Positions 9,525 to 19,170 of a DNA stretch of 64,000 bases are shown here, piece after piece. Location: positions 2,131,001 to 2,195,000 of the forward strand of contig NZ_CP036281.1 in the NCBI RefSeq assembly GCF_007750395.1. The letters run 5' to 3'. This stretch comes from Polystyrenella longa (GTDB lineage Bacteria > Planctomycetota > Planctomycetia > Planctomycetales > Planctomycetaceae). The notes below the pieces were generated by a model. The model had not been told where the DNA came from. It made no database searches and saw nothing but the letters and a program-made list of their open reading frames with translations. Position 1 is the first letter of the stretch; every line of letters begins with the position of its first letter. The translations under genes and the position numbers were made by a program.

Positions 9525-10472
9525 TTATTTCTTCTTCGATTTTTTAGTGGGGGTCGTTTTCTTCTTCGCTTTAACGACTTTCTTCTTTACAGTCTTGGCC
9601 GCTGTTTTTTTGGTTGGTTTATTTGTGGCTGGCTTTGGGGGGATCGCTTTTTTGACTGTCTTTTTCGCGGTTTTACCAGTCGTTTTTTTGGTCGCTTTTT
9701 TAGTCGTCTTGGCTGCTACTTTGGTGGTTTTGGCAACGGGTTTTTTCTTGCTCGCTTTTCCAGCCAACAGGTTGGTGTAGCGGGTGGGTGCGTCCATCAG
9801 ATCGAAATTTTCCCCTTCGGAGTATTCGATCTCTTTGATGACCTTTTTCATCAGCTTTTCGTCACTGGAAGCGGCACGAAGAAGATAAAAGAAAAGTGCG
9901 GCTTCACTTTTGCGAACGGATGATTTTAAAGAGTCCGAGGCTTTTTCTTCGCCAGATTTTACAGAGGTAAATCCGAACCAGACGGCCAATTGATTGATAT
10001 CGGCGTCCGCAGGAATGACGTGTGCACCAAGTACTTGAAGTAGCGTGAATTGATGCACGAAGTGAGAAAGGTGCGGAATCTTATTCAGGAACTTCTGGGC
10101 TTGATCCTGTGTTTTACGAATAAATTGCTCGAGGTCGTAGCTGAAAGAGGACTCAAAGACGTATTGCAGCAAAGATCGAATACGCAAAGCACGGTGTTCG
10201 GCTTCGGGATCATCTCCGATGACTTCGACGAGTTCAGTAATAGAGCTGACCCGCATTTCGTTCAGATCGCAGAATGAGTGTTTCAGTCGATCGAACAATT
10301 CCTGTGCGTCGTCGACGGAATGATTTTCCAGACATATCGCAAACAGGATCGTTTCCAGAACAGGGAGTTCCAGTTTGGGAGTTGCGGATCCGTGTTGCTT
10401 TTTCAGCAGGGGGATCAACTTCTTACTGATCCCCTGTTTGTCGGACGCCTTCAGAGTAGGTTCAGCAGCCAT
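9525..10472 (-). CDS. Endonuclease III-like (HhH-GPD-like) protein with histone-H1-like basic tail
   Basis: A 315-residue protein in two parts. Residues about 30-170 follow the order of the endonuclease III helical fold: LETILFAICLENHSVDDA (compare the Nth core helix), a stretch matching the LEELIRPVGFYRNKAKRI region, then a helix ending VLGAHVIPADADINQLAVWF in the place of the VDTHVxR motif. The helix-hairpin-helix with its catalytic lysine (LPGVGRKTA in Nth) is replaced by IPHLSHFVHQF, and the iron-sulfur cysteines are absent. Residues about 242-315 are a Lys/Ala/Thr/Pro tail (KKATKKTTGKTAKK) like bacterial histone H1 homologues. It is probably a non-catalytic DNA-binding protein. The fold is an inference by eye; the tail is obvious. 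Confidence 0.7.
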   Translation of the reverse strand: MAAEPTLKASDKQGISKKLIPLLKKQHGSATPKLELPVLETILFAICLENHSVDDAQELFDRLKHSFCDLNEMRVSSITELVEVIGDDPEAEHRALRIRSLLQYVFESSFSYDLEQFIRKTQDQAQKFLNKIPHLSHFVHQFTLLQVLGAHVIPADADINQLAVWFGFTSVKSGEEKASDSLKSSVRKSEAALFFYLLRAASSDEKLMKKVIKEIEYSEGENFDLMDAPTRYTNLLAGKASKKKPVAKTTKVAAKTTKKATKKTTGKTAKKTVKKAIPPKPATNKPTKKTAAKTVKKKVVKAKKKTTPTKKSKKK

Positions 10473-10614
10473 ATCTGTTATCGTTATCTGGAGAAAATGA
10501 TCTCGGGTTTCAGGCCCCTGGACAGGAGCCCCGACAAGGCGGGACTAACTTAATCCATTGCTGCCACCAGCGGGAAGATGGGGTGGGAAATGTCGATGAA
10601 TAGAACTCTTTATT

Positions 10615-11010
10615 CTAGTGTTCCGGCTCCTCATCACCAGTCTCATCGGGTGTCTCGTTACCGGACTCTGTCGTTTCTATCTCTTTGAGGATACGGGCAG
10701 CTTCGAAGCTTCTTTTGATTCCCTCATCGAGTTTGAAGCTGAGGATGGGCGTGTAGCGGGTCTGAATACGATCCCCCACTTTCGCTTGCAGGAAACCGCG
10801 GGCGGATTCCAAACCATGCATGCAGAGTGACTGTTCTTTTTCGGTTCCCAGGACAGAGACGAGTACTTTTGCGGATCGCACGTCCGGAGAAACTTCGACA
10901 CCAGTAACTGTCACGTTTTTAACACGGGGATCTCGCATGTGCAGCAGGATCGTGGTGCTGACCTGTTCTTTGATCGCTTGTGCCAGTTTTTCAAGTCGAC
11001 GAGAGGACAT
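10615..11010 (-). CDS. rbfA: 30S ribosome-binding factor A
   Basis: This 131-residue protein is the KH-like factor needed for late maturation of the 30S subunit and processing of the 16S 5' end. The N-terminal helix MSSRRLEKLAQAIKEQVSTT, the DPRVKNVTVTGVEVSPD strand region and the TRYTPILSFKLDEGI motif are typical. An acidic tail of about 20 residues follows the core. It sits about 115 bases downstream of infB on the same strand, the classical nusA-infB-rbfA order. truB is not seen downstream; the histone-tail protein follows instead. Confidence 0.95.
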   Translation of the reverse strand: MSSRRLEKLAQAIKEQVSTTILLHMRDPRVKNVTVTGVEVSPDVRSAKVLVSVLGTEKEQSLCMHGLESARGFLQAKVGDRIQTRYTPILSFKLDEGIKRSFEAARILKEIETTESGNETPDETGDEEPEH

Positions 11011-11124
11011 TGTTTAGTCGAAGTTTCCAGGGAAATAGGAGGCCGTTAAAGAAGAATTAAAGGTAGACAGACTGATCAGGCAAACCGGCCAGCCTTAATG
11101 CGGGACCGGTTCACGAGTCGAGGA

Positions 11125-13938
11125 TCAATCGAGCGTTCGTTTTACTGTCTCGATTCGGTAAGATTCGAGCAGGTCTCCTTCTTTGACGTCATTAAAGCCG
11201 TCGAGACGAATACCACACTCCATTCCTTCACGTACTTCTTTGACGTCATCTTTTTCTCGCCGCAGGGACGAGATCGAATAGTTGTTGATGACAGTCTGGT
11301 CGCGAATGACATGGACTCGGTTGTTACGATCGATGGTGCCATTCAGAATTCGGCAACCGGCGATTTTTCCAACTTTACTGAAGCTGAATGCACGCAGCAC
11401 CAAGGCTCGTCCAGTAGCAACCTCTCGTGCCTCTGGTTCGAGTAGCCCTTCCAGAGAACGTTTGATGGTGTCAGTCAACTCGTAGATGATTCGGAAGCGG
11501 CGGATATCCACTCCTTCCTGCTCTGCGAGTACTTCCGCACGATCTTCCGCGATAACATGGAATGCCACGATGATCGCTCCCGATGCACTAGCGAGATAAA
11601 CATCGCTTTCGTTCACACCACCCACGGCTTCGTGAATGATTTGAACTCGTACTTCGGGGTGATCGAGTTTTTCGAGCTCGGATCGAATCGCTTCGATGGA
11701 ACCGGGAGCATCGGCTTTTACAATGATAGGCAAGTCGGAGACTGAGCCCGTGCGTGCTGCAGAAAGCAGGTCGTCCAGACTGAGCGATTTTCGACGACTG
11801 GACAGAACTTCTGCTCGGTCTGCATGTCGTCGATCGTTAGCGATCTGACGTGCTTCTTCGATCTCCGGCATGACAAAGAAGAATTCACCTGCACTTGGGA
11901 CTTCCTCCAGACCAGCCACCTTGATCGGAGTCGAAGGCGGAGCTTCCTGGATTTCTTCGTTCCGGTCATTGTACATAGCACGAACACGACCGTAAGTTTC
12001 TCCACAGAGAATAACATCGCCTACACGCATCGTTCCTCGTTGTACGATCAACCAGGACATCACCCCACGACCTTCATCGAGGAAGGCTTCGAGGCAGACA
12101 CCCACGGCATCGCGTTTCGGATCCGCTTTGTATTCATGTAGTTCGGCAGTAACCAGGATGGTTTCGAGAAGATTCTCAATCCCTTCACCCGTTGTGGCGG
12201 AAGTTCGAATGACTTCGATTTCACCGCCCCACTCTGCCGGCAGAATTTCATTCGCGGCGAGGTCCTGAAGAACTTTCTGTTCGTCAGCGTCGGGTAGATC
12301 GCACTTATTCATCGCCACGATGATAGGTGCACCACTCGATTTCGCGTGACTGATACATTCTTTAGTCTGCGGCATGACACCGTCATCCGCAGCCACGACC
12401 AGTACGATAATGTCGGTAATGTTTGCACCACGAGCACGCATTTCACCAAAGGCGGCGTGACCGGGAGTATCGACGAAGGTCACTTTTTGACCATTGTGGT
12501 CTACTTGGTAAGAGGCGATGTGCTGGGTGATTCCACCCGCTTCGCCGGACGTTACGTTAGCAGAACGGATTTTGTCGAGCAGCGATGTCTTACCATGGTC
12601 GACGTGACCGAGGATGGTGACGATCGGCGGACGATGTTCCAGGTTGGCCGGATCTTCGTCAGACTCGACAGACAGCGTCAGACGATCTTTGGCTGTTTCC
12701 TGGCGTTTGATTTCGAGCTCGACGCCCAGTTCCAGAGAAATCTCGAGAGCAGCCTCTTCGCTCAATCCGTCGTTAATGGTCACCATGTTGCCCTCGTTCC
12801 AGAGGATTCTCATGATGTCTTTTGACGGATGTCCGATCGCCTCTGAGAGGGTTCGTACTGTAATAGGCGGTTCAATAACCGCTTCCGTTTTACGAATAAT
12901 TTCTTTCTGAGACCGTTTGCGTGAACGACGATGGTACGGTCGGTAACGACGGTCGCCTTCAGTCTCGGTCGAAGGTCGACGTGATCCGCGACGCCGGTCG
13001 CGTTTCAGGCTCTGTTCTTCTTTGGCAGACTTACGGGCTTTCTCCGCTAGTCCCGCCTCTTCAGGCTTGAAGCCTTTGCGACCTCGTTGCTCGATTGATT
13101 TTTGCAGGTGCGAAGCGAGTGGGCTTTGTCCGGCGATCAAGTCGGGAGTCAGCTTGACGTCTGGTTTTTGCGCCACGCCTTCTGATTTTGCTTCGACTTT
13201 CTTTTTCGGAATTTCAAACTTGGGCTGAGCTGCGATATTCGGAAGAGCCGTTTTAGGCTTGTTCTTAGCCGCTCCACCTTTGCGGCCCCCCCCCATGTTA
13301 CCCCGTGGACGCATTTCCCGAAGGGTTCCCTGGTTTCCGGTTGCCACGTAATCATCACGGCTGATGGAGTCGATTTCAGGATCAGTGCTTTCGGACTGTG
13401 CTTCGGAGCTATCTCCGGTTTTCGTATCCGCAGATTCTGTTGTTTCGGCAGATTTGGCTGTTTCCGTTCCCGTCGTAGTTTCTGCTACATTGGTCTCGGC
13501 AGATTCGGCCACTTGCTGAGCAGAGTCGTCCTGACCGCTATCAGAAGAAGTGTCCTGATCGGTAAAGGATTCGTCCGTGGTTTGGGCTTCGCGAGTCTCA
13601 ACGGCGGTTGTAGTGTTTCCGTCGTCTCCTTGTTCGGCAACTTCTTCTTCGCTATTTTGCGAACGAAGTTGCGGACGAGCGGACATGGCGCGAATCTGGC
13701 GGATTTTGGCAGCCGGATCAGGCGCTTTTTCTCGAACCGGAGCGGGTGGCTCCGAGGTATCCTGGCCAGGAGCCTTGGTGTCTTTGTTGACGTGCGCGAC
13801 TATAACGTCTCGCTCTTCGGGCGATATGCTGGCGAGTGCGGAGTTCTTGACGACGACTCCCGCTTCACTTGCCAAATCAATCAGTTCTTTACTGTCCAGC
13901 CCCAGCTCTTTAGCCAAAGCGAAGATTCGAACTTTCAA
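11125..13938 (-). CDS. infB: Translation initiation factor IF-2
   Basis: A 937-residue GTPase that places initiator tRNA on the 30S subunit and promotes subunit joining. Residues 1-50 form the small N-terminal IF2N domain, then about 290 residues of low-complexity Glu/Thr/Ser- and later Arg-rich linker. A second IF2N-like region (about 355-410) precedes the G domain: G1 GHVDHGKT (444-451), G3 DTPGH (490-494), G4 NKCD (544-547). Domains II-IV and the initiator-tRNA-binding C-terminus are complete. The long disordered linker is usual for the long IF-2 form. It follows nusA after an unusually long, structured gap. Confidence 0.98.
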   Translation of the reverse strand: MKVRIFALAKELGLDSKELIDLASEAGVVVKNSALASISPEERDVIVAHVNKDTKAPGQDTSEPPAPVREKAPDPAAKIRQIRAMSARPQLRSQNSEEEVAEQGDDGNTTTAVETREAQTTDESFTDQDTSSDSGQDDSAQQVAESAETNVAETTTGTETAKSAETTESADTKTGDSSEAQSESTDPEIDSISRDDYVATGNQGTLREMRPRGNMGGGRKGGAAKNKPKTALPNIAAQPKFEIPKKKVEAKSEGVAQKPDVKLTPDLIAGQSPLASHLQKSIEQRGRKGFKPEEAGLAEKARKSAKEEQSLKRDRRRGSRRPSTETEGDRRYRPYHRRSRKRSQKEIIRKTEAVIEPPITVRTLSEAIGHPSKDIMRILWNEGNMVTINDGLSEEAALEISLELGVELEIKRQETAKDRLTLSVESDEDPANLEHRPPIVTILGHVDHGKTSLLDKIRSANVTSGEAGGITQHIASYQVDHNGQKVTFVDTPGHAAFGEMRARGANITDIIVLVVAADDGVMPQTKECISHAKSSGAPIIVAMNKCDLPDADEQKVLQDLAANEILPAEWGGEIEVIRTSATTGEGIENLLETILVTAELHEYKADPKRDAVGVCLEAFLDEGRGVMSWLIVQRGTMRVGDVILCGETYGRVRAMYNDRNEEIQEAPPSTPIKVAGLEEVPSAGEFFFVMPEIEEARQIANDRRHADRAEVLSSRRKSLSLDDLLSAARTGSVSDLPIIVKADAPGSIEAIRSELEKLDHPEVRVQIIHEAVGGVNESDVYLASASGAIIVAFHVIAEDRAEVLAEQEGVDIRRFRIIYELTDTIKRSLEGLLEPEAREVATGRALVLRAFSFSKVGKIAGCRILNGTIDRNNRVHVIRDQTVINNYSISSLRREKDDVKEVREGMECGIRLDGFNDVKEGDLLESYRIETVKRTLD

Positions 13939-14324
13939 AGTTCAATCCCCTGAATAAATCAATCGGGTATTACAATTACGGTGCAAGGCAAATAGATCCG
14001 GCGAGACCGGTTAAAGCTGCCTCTAATTTTATACTGTCTGATTCCAAACCAATTTTGAGTGGTATTAGAATCTCTCCGATCTGGACCTCACTAAGAGTAC
14101 CGAATCGGAGTGGAAAGACGCCTGTCGAACAGGGGCTTTCTGGTGAAGGCAACTTCTTGCCTTCCTGTCATCTTATTTGGGTTTACCTGTTGAAACAGGT
14201 CGGAGGTAAACTTCGACGAACCGATCAGGGTTTCGTCGTAGGGACGATCTCCTGTTTAGCTCGGTCGAGAAACCGTTGAGGTGAAATCGATCTTTGTAAA
14301 TCGATCCTCAGGTTTTTCTTGTGG
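13939..14324 (-). promoter_or_regulatory. Hairpin-rich nusA-infB intergenic region / infB leader
   Basis: A 386-base gap inside the operon holds at least four well-formed inverted repeats: ATCGAT at 14286-14291/14300-14305 (extended by TGAGG/CCTCA outside), CGACGAA 14214-14220 with TTCGTCG 14232-14238, GTTTACCT 14181-14188 with AGGTAAAC 14204-14211 (with a nested CCTGTT/AACAGG), and GAAGGCAA 14145-14152 with TTGCCTTC 14157-14164. No open frame fills the gap. It could be an attenuator, a processing region or an infB autoregulatory leader. The repeats are seen directly; the regulatory role is inference. Confidence 0.5.
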
Positions 14325-15860
14325 CTAAGTTTCCTCACTTTGAATATCGGATGTTTCCTCGATACCAGTGACTGTACCGTCATCGGCGACCTTCGGTGCT
14401 TCTTCCGCTTCCTGCTCCGATTCGACACTCGCAATAGCGGGGTTGGCGTCAGGAACGAGATCGTTCGAGGATTCAATTGCGGGAGCAACTGTCTCTTCTT
14501 GGACAGGCTCTCCCGACTCTATTTCATGCATAGCTTCTACTTCCGGTGCCGTTGGTGTGTCGCTTTCTGCTGTGGGCAGAATGGGTTCACTGGCGTCGGC
14601 TGTTTCGTCTTTAGTTTCTGGAGTAGCTTCAGTTTCCACGACCGTCTCTGCCGGTTGTGGTATTGGTTTACGGTACGCTGTCGACCCGCTATCCATTCGT
14701 GCCAGGCGTTCGCTCTCGTCGTCGGCAAACTGAATGATCTCGTCACATTGAGCTTCAGTCAATCCGCCCATTTCGGAGAGTTGATCGGGTTCGATTATGG
14801 AAAGATCGTCAAAGCTGAAGAAACCTTGAGCGACGAGATTCTCCGCCAGTTCTTCATTTATGTGTGTTGATTGAATAAAGCTGGTGACGGACTCGTCCAA
14901 TTGCTGGTCGAGCATGTCCTGCGTCATGACTTGAATGTCCCACCCCACCAGTTTAGAGGCCAAACGAACATTCTGTCCTTTTTTACCAATAGCGAGAGAA
15001 AGTTGATCATCGTGAACCAGCACGATTACTTTCCCCAGCATCGGACAAAGGATCACGTCCTGAACGTCAGCAGGCTGTAAGGCGTTGGGAACCAAGACCT
15101 GTAGAGAGTCATTCCAACGAACGATATCAATACGTTCGCCATGAAGTTCTTCTACGATGCTGCGGATACGCGCCCCTCGCATACCGACACAAGCTCCGAC
15201 TGCATCAACTTTAGAGTCGAAGCAGCTGACGGCTACTTTAGATCGGTATCCGGCTTCGCGGGCGAGCGATCGGACTTCAATTACGTTTTCAGTGATTTCT
15301 GGAATTTCGACTTCGAACAATCGACGAATCATTTCGCGGTGAGAGCGTGAAAGCACGATACGAACTCGGCTTCCCACTTTGCGAACTTCAAGAATGATCG
15401 CACGAACGCGTTCTCCGTTTCGATGTTCTTCTCCGGGGATTTGTTCACTACGGGGAAGAATCCCCTCGACTTTCCCCAAGTTTACATTGACGGAACGTCC
15501 ACCGTCGACTCGTGAGATCGTTCCAGTGACGAGCTGCCATTTCATTTCCATGTACTCGTCGTACAGGGCATCCCGCTCAGCTTCGCGGATTTTCTGAATC
15601 ATCACCTGTTTGGCTGTTTGTGCGGCAATTCGCCCCAGCAGGTCACCCATAACATCGGGCTCGAGTGCTTCATTGTCAATTGTCATCCCGGGATCGCCGG
15701 TGACGCGATCAATCGTAACGACCAGTTCCGATGCTTCTCCATAGTGCTTGCGCGCAGCGGAGAGGATTGCCTGTTCGATTCCCTCGAAGACAATGTTCGG
15801 ATCGATACCTTTGTCGCGATGAATTGCATCTACAATTCTCAGGATTTCCCTGCCGTTCAT
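14325..15860 (-). CDS. nusA: Transcription termination/antitermination factor NusA
   Basis: A 511-residue RNA polymerase-associated factor that modulates pausing, termination and antitermination. It begins [20 protein letters not shown] (N-terminal polymerase-binding domain), followed by an S1 domain at about 110-175 ([20 protein letters not shown]) and two KH domains, the second ending [21 protein letters not shown] helix-hairpin-helix-like region follows ([16 protein letters not shown]). The last 120 residues are an acidic Glu/Thr/Ala low-complexity tail. An AAAGGGG ribosome-binding site precedes ATG 15860. It is first in nusA-infB-rbfA; rimP, the usual upstream neighbour, is not here. Confidence 0.97.
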   Translation of the reverse strand: MNGREILRIVDAIHRDKGIDPNIVFEGIEQAILSAARKHYGEASELVVTIDRVTGDPGMTIDNEALEPDVMGDLLGRIAAQTAKQVMIQKIREAERDALYDEYMEMKWQLVTGTISRVDGGRSVNVNLGKVEGILPRSEQIPGEEHRNGERVRAIILEVRKVGSRVRIVLSRSHREMIRRLFEVEIPEITENVIEVRSLAREAGYRSKVAVSCFDSKVDAVGACVGMRGARIRSIVEELHGERIDIVRWNDSLQVLVPNALQPADVQDVILCPMLGKVIVLVHDDQLSLAIGKKGQNVRLASKLVGWDIQVMTQDMLDQQLDESVTSFIQSTHINEELAENLVAQGFFSFDDLSIIEPDQLSEMGGLTEAQCDEIIQFADDESERLARMDSGSTAYRKPIPQPAETVVETEATPETKDETADASEPILPTAESDTPTAPEVEAMHEIESGEPVQEETVAPAIESSNDLVPDANPAIASVESEQEAEEAPKVADDGTVTGIEETSDIQSEET

Positions 15861-16261
15861 CCATTTCCCCTTTAAGTGAGCAAAACAGGAGAATTTTCAC
15901 CCGACTGCCTTCAGTCTGGTTGACCTTATTCCGCTCACGACAGGAGCTAAGTCCTGTCCGACCAATCGGTTTTAAAATGTTCCCCGTTTATCCTCAGGTT
16001 CCGTGTTCGCTTAACTGAAGGACCTGCGGAAACGTGCTATCTGTGCCAATTTAAGAGTCATCAAGTAAATGTATATAAGTGATTTGCTGTGCATTCGATG
16101 CCGCTGCGAAAGTACTTTGGTAAGCATCCCCCAAGGCTGGCCAGAAATGGCTTCAAGCTTCAGTATCGAATTTAGAGCTAATAAGTAGGTTTCTCAGAGA
16201 GAGAGGTTTGCTTGAATTATCAACTTGCCGGTGGAGCGTTTTTGTCGCTTAGGCAGGTACA
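15861..16261. other. Intergenic region upstream of nusA
   Basis: About 400 bases between the small-RNA terminator and nusA. No gene, tRNA or strong hairpin was seen. It must hold the nusA operon promoter, but no convincing -35/-10 pair was identified. Confidence 0.4.
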
Positions 16262-16558
16262 ATAAAAAAAGCGGGAATAATTCCCACTTTCACGAATAGG
16301 CGCCCCGTGGAGCCTATTCCTCAAAGCGCAATACGCTCTGAGTGAATGTCATCAGGTGTAGTTAAAAGCATTCACGCTAACATCGTAAATGCCTCACAGG
16401 ATACCTAACATGGCAGAAATTCCAACCTGGACGACGAGTGGTTAATCATTCAAAATGGTCCGCTCATTCTAACGGGAATGTTGGACCTGAACAGCGGGTG
16501 TTGACCCGTAGGGCAGATAGAACTTACCTGTATAGAATGATCCTGATGGACCCCTATG
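16262..16558 (-). ncRNA. Candidate structured small RNA (about 297 nt), family not recognised
   Basis: No open frame occupies this interval. Read on the minus strand it begins just after a -35/-10 pair and ends in an intrinsic terminator. Near its 3' end are three consecutive strong hairpins: GTGAATG 16375-16369 with CATTCAC 16348-16342; CTCA-AGCG with CGCT-TGAG (16342-16320); and GAATAGGC 16319-16312 with GCCTATTC 16301-16294. Near the 5' end CGGGT/ACCCG and GGTCC/GGACC stems form. Several segments have two mutually exclusive partners. It lacks recognisable hallmarks of tmRNA, RNase P RNA, SRP RNA or 6S RNA. Structure is seen in sequence; function is unknown. Confidence 0.65.
16264..16288 (-). 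terminator. Intrinsic terminator of the small RNA
   Basis: On the minus strand AGTGGGA (16288-16282) pairs with TCCCGCT (16276-16270), with one G-U pair and a five-base loop, followed directly by seven uridines (16270-16264). A compact, classical rho-independent terminator. Confidence 0.85.
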
Positions 16559-16564
16559 GGGCTG

Positions 16565-16593
16565 AGGGTATCGAGTTGAGATCAGACTGTCAA
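16565..16593 (-). promoter_or_regulatory. Promoter of the small RNA
   Basis: A perfect sigma-70-type -35 hexamer TTGACA (16593-16588) is followed after exactly 17 bases by TACCCT (16570-16565) as -10. Transcription would start near 16558. The -10 is only a fair match; the spacing and position relative to the folded RNA support it. Confidence 0.6.
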
Positions 16594-16876
16594 GAAAATG
16601 GGAGCGACTAAACAGAATTTAAGTCCTGCTGACCAAAATGTTTCTTTGATTTCGCGCCGGTTAAAACAGGTTGCGTATTCGACCGACAGAAACCTCATCG
16701 ATGGAGATTTAATAAAGTCGCACTGAACAGGCGTGTCGGCCGATCCAGAGGTTAGAATACACTTCATGCGCGAAGGGTTTTAAGTGCTAGCAAGAGTGTC
16801 GAGTGTGTTCGATAGTACCTGGGTTTATTGTACCTGTGTTCAGTTGTTCCGGGTTTGCCCAACCACGTTCTGGCCA
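16594..16876. other. Gap between the ketosynthase-like gene and the small-RNA promoter
   Basis: A 283-base stretch with no supported gene; the 61-codon minus-strand frame at 16582-16767 shows no family resemblance. No terminator for the ketosynthase-like gene was recognised here, so that transcript may run on into the small RNA and its terminator. Confidence 0.4.
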
Positions 16877-18199
16877 TTAAGCTCCCTGGGCGATAATCAC
16901 GCTGGCCTGACCCTGTCTTGTGACGTTGATATTCATCACGACTTTATTGTCCGTGGCAAGTGGTGCACCGTGGACAATGTTCAGGCTCGGATCCTCGGGA
17001 GATTGGGCAGTGAAGTTCAAGGTGGGCAGAATGACACCTTCCTGAAGTCCCACAAGGGAGCCAGCCAGTTCCAGCGAACCACACGAGGCACCCGGGTTAC
17101 CCCAGTAACTCTTGAATGAAGTTACGGGAACCTGAGAGGCAATATCGCCGAATACATCGTGAATTGCCTGAGCTTCTTCCCGGTCGGCTTCGACTTCGCC
17201 CAGTCCATTGGCATTAATATGCCCGATGTCTGAGGGTTTCAGGCCGGTCGAATGCAGGGCGCCAGTCATGGCCCTGACGAGAGCTTCCCGGTAATGGCCC
17301 TGGCCTTTGTCGTCGGCCACGCAGCTGGCACCGGAACCAAGTAGGGTTGCCCAGATTTTGGCCCCACGAGCCTGAGCGTGTTTTTCTGTTTCTAGAATGA
17401 ACGAAGTTCCACCCTCGGCGAGCACCTGACCATTACGGTCTTTGTCGAACGGACGAGCCCAGCTGGATGGGGTATCAGGGTTCTGGGCGAGATCGTCCCA
17501 AAATGTTCCATGAATGGATTTAACTGGATTTAGACGCGTTCCCGTCGTTCCGGCAATCATGATGTCGGCCCAACCCCGCTCGATGATGCTCATTGCTTCA
17601 CCGAGAACCAGATTGCCAGAGGCTTCATCTACCGTCATCGAGTTACTGGGTCCACGGGCATCCATGGAAATACCGATGTGGCAGGCTGGCATATTAGGGA
17701 GGTAGCAAAGCAACCAGAGCGGCTCCATCGCGGCGAGGCCCTTTTCTCCCCACTCGTCAAACTGGAATTCGAGACCATCCTCTGTTTCTTTGCAGCATTT
17801 CACGCAGGCGTCTGACAATACCCAAGGGGGGCTGAACATCAGGTTAGCACCGAACTCTACACCAAAGCGTGTGTGGTCGATCTGGTCGAGATCGAGTCCC
17901 GAATTTTCGACGGCCTGCAAAGCGGCTGCGACACCCAGCTGGATTTCGCGACACATGACTTTGACGCTTTTTTTCAGCGGTTTCAGATAAGTTTTACGCG
18001 CATCTTTTTCCGTGAAATCGGAGACCTCGCCGCCAATGTTGCCGGGTGCAGCTGATGTAGAAAGCAGTTCCAGCGGCTTGACACCACTCTGCTGATTCAT
18101 CACGGCGGTGGAGAATGGTTCCATCCCAATTCCCAGCGGAGTGACGACTCCAATACCGGTGATGACAATTCGAGAATCCGACGTTCCGTTGCTACGCAT
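16877..18199 (-). CDS. Catalytically degenerate beta-ketoacyl synthase (chain-length-factor-like)
   Basis: A 440-residue thiolase-fold protein with FabF/KAS II architecture from RIVITGIGVVTPLG (residues 10-23) to the C-terminal NINVTRQGQASVIIA. All three residues of the Cys-His-His triad are changed. The cysteine position holds Glu192 (MTVDEASG against IATACTSG), the first histidine is Asn331 (NANGLGE against NAHGTST) and the second is Asn368 (KSYWGNPG against KSMTGHLLG). Lys363 and the PFDKDRNGQVLAEGG block remain. This resembles KS-beta/chain-length factors of type II polyketide synthases, which pair with an active ketosynthase. No partner KS, ACP or reductase is nearby. The substitutions are seen directly; the partner role is inferred. 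Confidence 0.85.
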   Translation of the reverse strand: MRSNGTSDSRIVITGIGVVTPLGIGMEPFSTAVMNQQSGVKPLELLSTSAAPGNIGGEVSDFTEKDARKTYLKPLKKSVKVMCREIQLGVAAALQAVENSGLDLDQIDHTRFGVEFGANLMFSPPWVLSDACVKCCKETEDGLEFQFDEWGEKGLAAMEPLWLLCYLPNMPACHIGISMDARGPSNSMTVDEASGNLVLGEAMSIIERGWADIMIAGTTGTRLNPVKSIHGTFWDDLAQNPDTPSSWARPFDKDRNGQVLAEGGTSFILETEKHAQARGAKIWATLLGSGASCVADDKGQGHYREALVRAMTGALHSTGLKPSDIGHINANGLGEVEADREEAQAIHDVFGDIASQVPVTSFKSYWGNPGASCGSLELAGSLVGLQEGVILPTLNFTAQSPEDPSLNIVHGAPLATDNKVVMNINVTRQGQASVIIAQGA

Positions 18200-18690
18200 T
18201 TCGGTGTTCCAATTAACCTACCTAGTTCGAATCCCTCCAGGCTGGCTTACCGAAATCGGTTCCAGGCCGGATATGGGGCTTGCTGAAGACGTAGTCGCAT
18301 TGGCGAAGGATGTGTTCAGCTGAAGCGATTAGGAGTTTTTGATCGTTTATCTGGTGAGGGACAGTTTGGGATGTATGAGTCTGGTTTCAATTTCGACCAG
18401 ATCGGACAACGCGTCACCAGTTAAAAAGTAAGTATAGTGAAAAAAGTTCAATTCCGGGAGAGAGAGGCGTCTTGTTCGGGTCAGCCCTTACTCATTCCTT
18501 GCCAGGAGCTCATCCTGCCTTAAGTCATGACAGGTCCTCGCGAGGGCCGCCCAACAGCCCAGATTCACCCAAAAGATATATTCTCGCTGTGGGGAATGAA
18601 ACCCACACGCGAGAGCTACCGTCCGTTCCCCTAAGAATTTTCCGATCAATTTCACGAGAGAGAAGCTAAATCGGAAGACGTAATTGTTGG
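18200..18690. other. Intergenic region upstream of the ketosynthase-like gene
   Basis: A 491-base gap on the minus side. It contains a short inverted repeat (GGTCCTCGCGAGGGCC, around 18533-18550) but no supported gene. It presumably carries the ketosynthase promoter and the end of the lipoprotein transcript. Confidence 0.4.
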
Positions 18691-19170
18691 TTAATTGCCG
18701 TATTCAATCAACTGCTTAATCAGGGGTTCACTAACCCCCTGCTCTTTCAGGTAGATCATATTGTTGGGGTTCATGTCGATCTGGCAACCACGAGTCTGAG
18801 CTGCCAGCAGAATCGTATCGTCTTTGAGACCCTGCCGTGACATATTGACTACGTCGGACATGGTAATCTCCCGTCGTCGTAATTCGCTTTCCCGGGCCGC
18901 CATGATGGCGGCATCCCGTTCCATCTGGACCTCTTCTTTATGTCCGACGGCAACGCCTGCCACGGTTCCAATAGCAGCACCCAGCAGCGCACCCTCTGCT
19001 GAATTTCCGCTCGCGTCTCCAATGATCGCCCCGGTAGCGGCTCCCAGGCCGGCCCCCGTGAGCGCTCCTTGGTCCGTCGGGCTCATATGAGCGCATCCTG
19101 AAATCAGAATAGCAACAAATAGACCAGCGGGTAATCGCGGAGTCATGGGTATATAGGGAACGGATTGCAT
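18691..19170 (-). CDS. Glycine-zipper lipoprotein
   Basis: The start is set at ATG 19170-19168 because AAGGA lies eight bases upstream; this gives 159 residues. A signal sequence (PAGLFVAILISGC) ends in a lipobox, so the mature protein would begin at a lipidated cysteine. It is followed by a glycine zipper (GALTGAGLGAATGAIIGD and GALLGAAIGTVAGVAVG) of the kind that inserts into or spans membranes. A charged helix (ERDAAIMAARESELRRRE) precedes a C-terminal region with QGVSEPLIKQL. It is probably an outer-membrane-associated lipoprotein; function unknown. Confidence 0.8.
   Translation of the reverse strand: MQSVPYIPMTPRLPAGLFVAILISGCAHMSPTDQGALTGAGLGAATGAIIGDASGNSAEGALLGAAIGTVAGVAVGHKEEVQMERDAAIMAARESELRRREITMSDVVNMSRQGLKDDTILLAAQTRGCQIDMNPNNMIYLKEQGVSEPLIKQLIEYGN

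Noticed and set aside
9547-9780. A plus-strand frame encoding a very hydrophobic protein (FFFALTTFFFTVLAAVF)
   Set aside because: It is the antisense of the lysine-rich tail of the histone-like protein; AAG/AAA codons read backwards give Leu/Phe.
16262-16558. Assignment of the structured RNA as tmRNA, RNase P RNA, SRP RNA or 6S RNA
   Set aside because: No tRNA-like ends or tag frame, no AGUCCGGGC/ACAGAA-type P4 motif, no GGAAGCAGCC loop, and no continuous rod with a central bubble were found.
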